Shown here: positions 59,007 to 64,000 of the stretch, in pieces
How the letters are laid out: every line of letters starts with the position of its first letter
How positions within the stretch are numbered: the first letter of the stretch is position 1
Source: Gordius sp. MW1
Lineage: Eukaryota; Nematomorpha; Gordioida; Gordea; Gordiidae
Assembly (NCBI GenBank): GCA_964036665.1
Contig: OZ038529.1
Location: 24,190,060 to 24,254,059, forward strand
DNA length: 64,000 nucleotides
Direction: 5' to 3'
Translations under genes and position numbers: made by a program
The notes under the pieces: generated by a model
Seen by the model: only the letters and a program-made list of their open reading frames with translations
Database searches by the model: none
Told to the model about the DNA's origin: nothing

Positions 59007-59968
59007 TTAATTTGTAATAATAAAATTATTAACCAATTCGGTAGGAACATTTTCCATTGAAGTGATCTCTGCTATTTTCTCCGTGTCTTCTTGCTTACTA
59101 AAATTTGGATTTGTATTCAAAAATTTGTCATACTCTATTATATCAATTATTTTGACTGAATTTTCATCAGTTTTTGCTTTCGTCACTTCCTTGGGGAATA
59201 AAGCGTTTACTCCTTTAAATTGATCGGACAAAAAATCCTAAATAAATTTAGTATAAATAAATATTTTTTAGAAAAGTATAATATTTAATGTGTAATTTGT
59301 AATATATTTTTTACTTTATAATGTAATTTGACCATAAAAGCGAATCCGACCACTATAAGTAACATGCCTAACGTAATGAGGGCACCCGACATTATAGTTA
59401 TGATTGGTGATTCCGGTTTTTTAGGATTTAATTCTCGATAAATATCACTTTTAGAATCCGCAGATTTTCCGTCTATTTTTGGTATTCTTCGGCCCTCTAG
59501 TTGTCTCTGCAATTCAGGAGGACTCATTATGACTGTATCTTCTATTATTGATCCCTTGAAACTTTTGTTTGAGTTGTCGTGAGCAAGGTTTGTGACATTT
59601 TTCAAGTTCACATATAATTCGGGCTTAGCAGTTTCAAAGTGAGATCCCTGACTGTCGTATGAAATATTTGACTCCCCACCGTCTCCATATTGAATTTCAT
59701 TCTTCTTCCCCATCTTATTAACACTCACATTAGCTATGATTCCTATGAAAAATAGGATGGAACCCAAACAAAATAATCCTGTGTACGGTTTGAGAGTAAT
59801 GGATTTGATGGAATCGTAAGTGTTTTTAAGAGAGAGGGCAAATTTGTTTGATTGAAGATGGCTTTCTGAGTTTATATCTTCCTTAGGTGAGCATGTTTGA
59901 GATGGGAGAGAGTTTTGTTGGGGAGCAGTTAGGTCCGTCTTTAGCCCAACATTGTGTTCAAGTGACAT
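59007..59968 (-). CDS. Two-span membrane protein, unknown function, 2 exons
   Basis: Exons 59968-59315 and 59237-59007 join in phase 0 across a 77-nt GT-AG intron, giving 294 residues. The ATG at 59966-59968 opens the first exon. Layout: polar Ser/Gln-rich N terminus (1-58), a first membrane span at about 61-83 (LFCLGSILFFIGIIANVSV), a loop of about 100 residues with three potential N-glycosylation sites (NISY, NVTN, NKSF), a second span at about 188-211 (IITIMSGALITLGMLLIVVG), and a C-terminal tail rich in Lys and Glu, largely in exon 2. With both ends cytoplasmic the loop would be lumenal or extracellular. I do not recognise the family. It converges on PPP2R1, separated from it by the TIR element at 56612-58752. 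Confidence 0.75.
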
Positions 59969-61137
59969 CCATTAAATATAGCTCGTCTATCTAGACGTCT
60001 ATTGCATGGTCACTTAATAAAGTATTGTAATTGTTTGATTAACTAAAACATAAGTTTAAGCGAAATTATTTAATTAAAAATCATTTTTATTATAGCATTT
60101 AAAGGTAATATTGCTGTTATGTTTAAAACGGATTGCGTTTATATATACGTTTTTATTACGTCCTTTTATGATGCAACATCAATTTATATAATGAATGTTA
60201 ATATTAAAAACATGCAATTCACAAAATTACCAAATTAAGTTTGTAATTTAATTCTGTATCAAATTTTTATTAAGATTATTACACAAGATGGATTTGCCTT
60301 TTTATTGCAAAACAGGACCAAATTTCACAACTTATCAAATCCCTGCCACTATCAAGTAGTCTTATTACTAGCATTTGTGTTTTAATTAATGTGAAACATT
60401 TCAACAAACTATTTAATTTAGCTTGCTTGTGCATTCACCTATAAAAGGCAATTTGCTAAGTGTTATGTGATTAACATTTTATGACACGCCTGGAGTCCAA
60501 CATATGAACAAGATAAAAAATCTAATCATTTTAAAATATAGTATTTTATAAAGATTAGATTTTTTAATAACGATTTTAGCCACACTCAAATCTTAATATG
60601 AATGTATTAATTAATAAAAATTAGCCTTGCTAACAACGTAAGAATGTGTCTAACAGTTGAATGTTTTGGGGATTATAGATGGTTAAATAGAAAACGATTT
60701 TGTTAAATCAAAAAGAAATATCTTAAATCAGACACTCTTTATGAACAAATTTTGCTCAATCCTAAGATGTAGATCAATAAGTTCGAATTTTGTAATAATT
60801 TCGCCACAATACTAACGCCTTAATTTTGGAAATTTTAGGTTAATATTTTCACAATATTAAGCATGTTGGCGATATGGTATATTATAGGTTTTATTTTAGT
60901 CCTTATACCAGATATTTTGACAACACCTTTGTATAGAAGTATAAGATTGCATTTAATGTTGCCTTTAAAGTTTAAATAAAATTTTGGTTAATTGATCTTT
61001 CGGAAATCAAGTAACCATTCCTCAAGCAATACATTGAGAGCTAGTATTTTTTATAAATATATAAAATTCACAAATCTATCGCTTACGTGACATCATCACT
61101 TAATGACTAAGTCAGGGCAAAGATGTGTATTTAACCA
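59969..61137. other. Intergenic, upstream of the two-span protein gene
   Basis: AT-rich sequence which must contain the promoter of the minus-strand gene ending at 59968. No repeat family, RNA gene or protein-like frame seen. Confidence 0.4.
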
Positions 61138-61225
61138 TTGGCGGACTTGATAAATGAAAATTTTCTAAGGTGGTATGGACATATACTATTGCAGAGCAAG
61201 TTGACGAGTTTGTGATAAATAAGAG
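61138..61225 (+). pseudogene. Tiny LINE tail relic
   Basis: Reads LADLINENFLRWYGHILLQS in one frame, the same RLRW(Y/F)xHIL motif as at 44770-44800. About 25 codons only. Confidence 0.55.
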
Positions 61226-61399
61226 GGTAACTATGACCGTTGAACCAAATAGACGATCAGAAATCTCTAACACAATTGTTTAAATATAGTTAGAAAAAAA
61301 TGTTTTTAGCAAAAATGGCTGATGAGTTGTCATATATTAGGCCATTTATAATGGGTGTTTAAAACGGAGATTTAAAGAGCATTTTTATTTTATACATAA

Positions 61400-61440
61400 C
61401 TAGCTGTGCCCGGCCAAGCGTTGCTTTGGCTCAGTCCTTA
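61400..61440 (-). mobile_element. Helitron-type 3' terminus, minus strand
   Basis: CTAGCTGTGCCCGGCCAAGC at 61400 resembles the reversed Helitron ends at 12260 and (on the plus strand) 5112, but is a different subfamily. If real, the element extends rightward through the palindrome and the tandem repeats to beyond 63900; its 5' end is not seen. Confidence 0.5.
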
Positions 61441-63345
61441 AGTGGTTAAATATAATGGTATTACCTAGAGTTGTTAATTTGCTAACTTTAGCAATGCTAA
61501 CTATGTGCTATGCTCGAGCACGAACACTAGCTGGGTAATTTGCTAGTTTAACACAATGAGTGCTAGCTGATCGGTGCAATAGTTTTAACAGTAGCACGTA
61601 AAAATGCTCAAAGGTTAGTCGAAGCAGCCAAATCTGTTAAAAAATTTAGGAGGAGCTAGAGCAGTAAATTCGAGCAGATAGTAGATTGAATTGCTACTTG
61701 TTAAAATTACAATTTTAATCATATTAAATATCATAATAAATTAAGAACTTTGCCCCCCCCCCCCACCCTTATTCTTTACCCTCTTTCTTACCAAATGGGA
61801 GGGGGGTGTTTTGCCCCCCCCTTATTTTTACCCTCTTTCGGGGGTATTTGCCCCCCCCCCCTTCTATTTTTTACCCTCTTTTTTACCGGATGGGAGGGGG
61901 ATGTTTTGCCCCCCTCCCTTATTTTTTTTATCCTCTTTCTCACCAGGGGGGAGGGGGGGGGGGTTGTTTTGCCCCCCCCCTTATTTTTTATCCTCTCTCT
62001 CACCAGAGGGGAGATGGGGGGGGGGGGGTGTTTTGGCCACCCTCCCTTATTTTTAACCCTCTTTCTTACAAGATGAAAGGGGGGGGGGTGTTTTGCCCCC
62101 CCCCCTTATTTTTTACCCTCTTTCTTACGAGATGAAAGGGGGGGGGGGTGTTTTGCCCCCCCCTTATTTTTTATCTTCTTTCTCACCAGGGGGAGGGGGG
62201 GGGGGTGTTTTGTCCCCCTCCCCTATTTTTTACCCTATGTCTTACCGGATGTGAAGGGGAGCGGGTGTTTTGCCCCCCCCCCTCCTTGTTTTTTACCCTC
62301 TTTCTCACCAGAGGGGAGATGGGGGGTGCCTTTATTTTTTATCCTCTTTCTCACCATAGGGAAGATGGGGGGGGGGGGTGTTTTGGCCCCCCTCCCTTAT
62401 TTTTTTATCCCTCTTTTTCACTGGTGCCCCCCCTGGTAAGAAAAAGAGTAAAAAATAAGGTTGGGGGGCAAAACCCCCCCCCCCCCTTTTGGTAAGAAAG
62501 AGGATAAAAAATAGGGGGGGGGGCAAAACACTCCCCTCTTTTTGGTAAGAAAGAGGATAAAAAATAGGGGGGGGGGGACAAAACACACCCCCCCCCCATC
62601 TCCCCTTTGGTGAAAAAAAAGGGTAATAAATAAGGGGGGGGCAAAACATCCCCCTCCCATCTGATAAGAAAGAAGGTAAAAAATAAGGGAAGGGGGGGGG
62701 GCGAAACACCCCCCCCCCTTACCTTCTTGTGAGAAAGAGGATAAAAAATAAGGCCCCCCCTATGGTAAGAAAGGGGATAAAAAATAGGGGGGGGGGGCGA
62801 AACACCCCCCCCCCCCCCCCATCTCCCCTCTGGTGAAAAAGGGGGCAAAAAATAAGAAGGGGGGGGGCAAAACACCCCCTACCCCATCTCCCCTCTGGTG
62901 AGAAAGAGGATAAAAAAATAAGGGGGGGGGCAAAACACCCCCCCCTCTTCATCTTGTAAGATAGAGGGTAAAAAATAAGGGGATGGGCAAAACACCCTCC
63001 CCCCCCCCTCTGGTAAGAAAGAGGGTAAAAAATAAGGGGGGGGGGCAAAGTTCTTAATTCATTTATGATATATAATAGGATTAAAATTGTAATTTTAACA
63101 AATAGCAATTCAATCTACTATCTGCTCGAATTTACTGCTCGAGCTCCTCCTAAATTTTTTAACAGATTTGGCTGCTTCGACTAACCTCTCGAGCATTATT
63201 ACGTGCTACTGTTAAAACTATTGCACCGAACAGCTAGCGCTCATTGTGTTAAACTAGCATATTATCTAGCTAGTGTTCGTGCTCGCGTTTTTAGTTGAAG
63301 CTACTTGGCAATTTAACAACTATAGTATTACTTACCAATCCTTTG
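61440..63345. repeat. Giant inverted repeat with C/G-tract minisatellite arms
   Basis: The outer arms (about 61440-61745 and 63050-63345) are unique-sequence inverted copies: AAGTTCTTAATT, CAATCTACTATCTGCTCGAA, AACAGATTTGGCTGCTTCGA and TAACTATT-type blocks run in opposite order. Between them, 61750-62425 holds about 11 units of about 60 bases (CCCCCCTTATTTTTTACCC, TCTTTCTTACC, then a G-tract and TGTTTTG). 62430-63050 holds about 10 units of the same sequence inverted, the centre lying near 62425. All open frames here are G/P/F-rich by-products and are not genes. Confidence 0.92.
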
Positions 63346-63905
63346 TAGTGGTATATTAAAATAGTGCAAACTGCCAATCCTTCTTAGTGGTATTTAAACT
63401 GCAAATAAGGCAAATTGTATGCTAAAAAATTATTAGAGTATAAATGTAATATTTGCAAAAATCAGTAGGCAAAAATATAATGGTATTACCTGCCAATCCT
63501 TTGTAGTGGTATATTAAAATAGTGCAAACTGCCAATTCTTCTTAGTGGTATTTTAAATTGCAAATAGGGCAAATTGTATGCAAAAAAATTAGAAAAATGT
63601 AATATTTACAAAAATCAGTAGGCAAAAATATAATGGTATTACCTGCCAATCCTTTGTAGTGGTATATTAAAATAGTGCAAACTGCCAATTCTTCTTAGTG
63701 GTATTTTAAATTGCAAATAGGGCAAATTGTATGCAAAAAAATTATTAGAGTAAAAATGTAATATTTACAAAAATCAGTAAGCAAAAAAAATATAATGGTA
63801 TTCCTGCCAATTCTTCTTAGTGGTATATAAAATAGTGCAAACTGCCAATCCTTCTTAATGGTATTTTAAACTGCAAATAGGGCAAATTGTATGCAAAAAA
63901 ATTAT
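63346..63905. repeat. Tandem ~155-bp repeat, about 3.5 copies
   Basis: TAATGGTATTACCTGCCAAT recurs near 63478 and 63631, a variant near 63795, and a partial unit at 63330. Each unit also contains TTCTTAGTGGTATTTTAAA and GGGCAAATTGTATGC. A single related block (AATATAATGGTATTACCT) lies at 61448, on the other side of the palindrome, suggesting one larger element. Confidence 0.85.
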
Positions 63906-63924
63906 ACTAAACAACAACAAAAAA

Positions 63925-64000
63925 ACAACCGGGAAACGGTCAACATATTCCGATAGAGTTTTTTGTGGTGAACTCAAATATGTTTTTCGTTTTTTTCCTA
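63925..64000. mobile_element. Left end of a second copy of the 56612 TIR element, cut by the window
   Basis: AACCGGGAAAC, then CGATAGAGTTTTTTGTGGTG and AACTCAAATATGTTTTTC correspond to the left tip of the 56612-58752 element (AACCGGCTAAT, GGTAGAGTTTTTTGCGATG, AACACGGATGTATTTTT). The rest lies outside the window. Confidence 0.65.

Noticed and set aside
61750-63108. Many overlapping open frames rich in P, G and F on both strands
   Set aside because: They are translations of the C-tract/G-tract minisatellite and its inverse; every frame is open because the unit lacks stops, and the composition is pure repeat.

Overview
This is AT-rich nuclear DNA from an animal. Genes are split by many short GT-AG introns (31 nt to several kb) and sit in a dense background of transposable elements. 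A Sidestep-type immunoglobulin adhesion receptor points to a protostome, probably an arthropod; that is inference, and nothing in the window fixes a species. There are no bacterial operons, CRISPR arrays or convincing RNA genes.

Host genes, left to right: a one-exon PIGB (GPI mannosyltransferase 3, + strand, 7229-8824); a four-exon mitochondrial ribosomal protein bL17m/MRPL17 (- strand, 14731-15539) with a 31-nt intron; the 3' end of an unassigned spliced gene (+ strand, 23990-24266); a 13-exon Sidestep-like receptor (- strand, 24782-35580: signal peptide, five Ig domains, one FN3, one membrane span) with an alternative last exon; a 14-exon PP2A scaffold subunit (PPP2R1, + strand, 46230-56280); and a two-exon double-membrane-span protein of unknown function (- strand, 59007-59968). 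The exon models were rebuilt by hand from splice sites, reading phase and protein family likeness. In every model the phases close exactly, which is strong internal support.

Mobile DNA fills most of the rest. It includes a decayed Helitron with a Pif1-type helicase (2088-5112) and two more Helitron-type ends; two decayed Ty3/gypsy elements (17374-22835 and 40472-44167, the second having lost its integrase between intact LTRs); a family of palindromic hAT MITEs with 8-bp target duplications; a second MITE family whose ends read CATGGGCGTAGCC; LINE tail fragments; and large terminal-inverted-repeat elements. At 11008-14232 elements are nested several levels deep. At 17572-19515 a hAT element splits a gypsy gag with a perfect 8-bp duplication.

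The most unusual structure is at 61440-63345: an inverted repeat of about 1.9 kb whose arms are C-tract/G-tract minisatellites of about 60-bp units. A second is the tandem array in intron 8 of PPP2R1 (52260-53200), where each unit carries facing CCAAT and ATTGG motifs. The host genes have unrelated housekeeping or cell-surface roles (GPI anchors, mitochondrial translation, phosphatase scaffold, adhesion receptor) and show no sign of working as one pathway. I see no clear new gene system. The best candidates for follow-up are the unassigned coding pieces and the giant palindrome.
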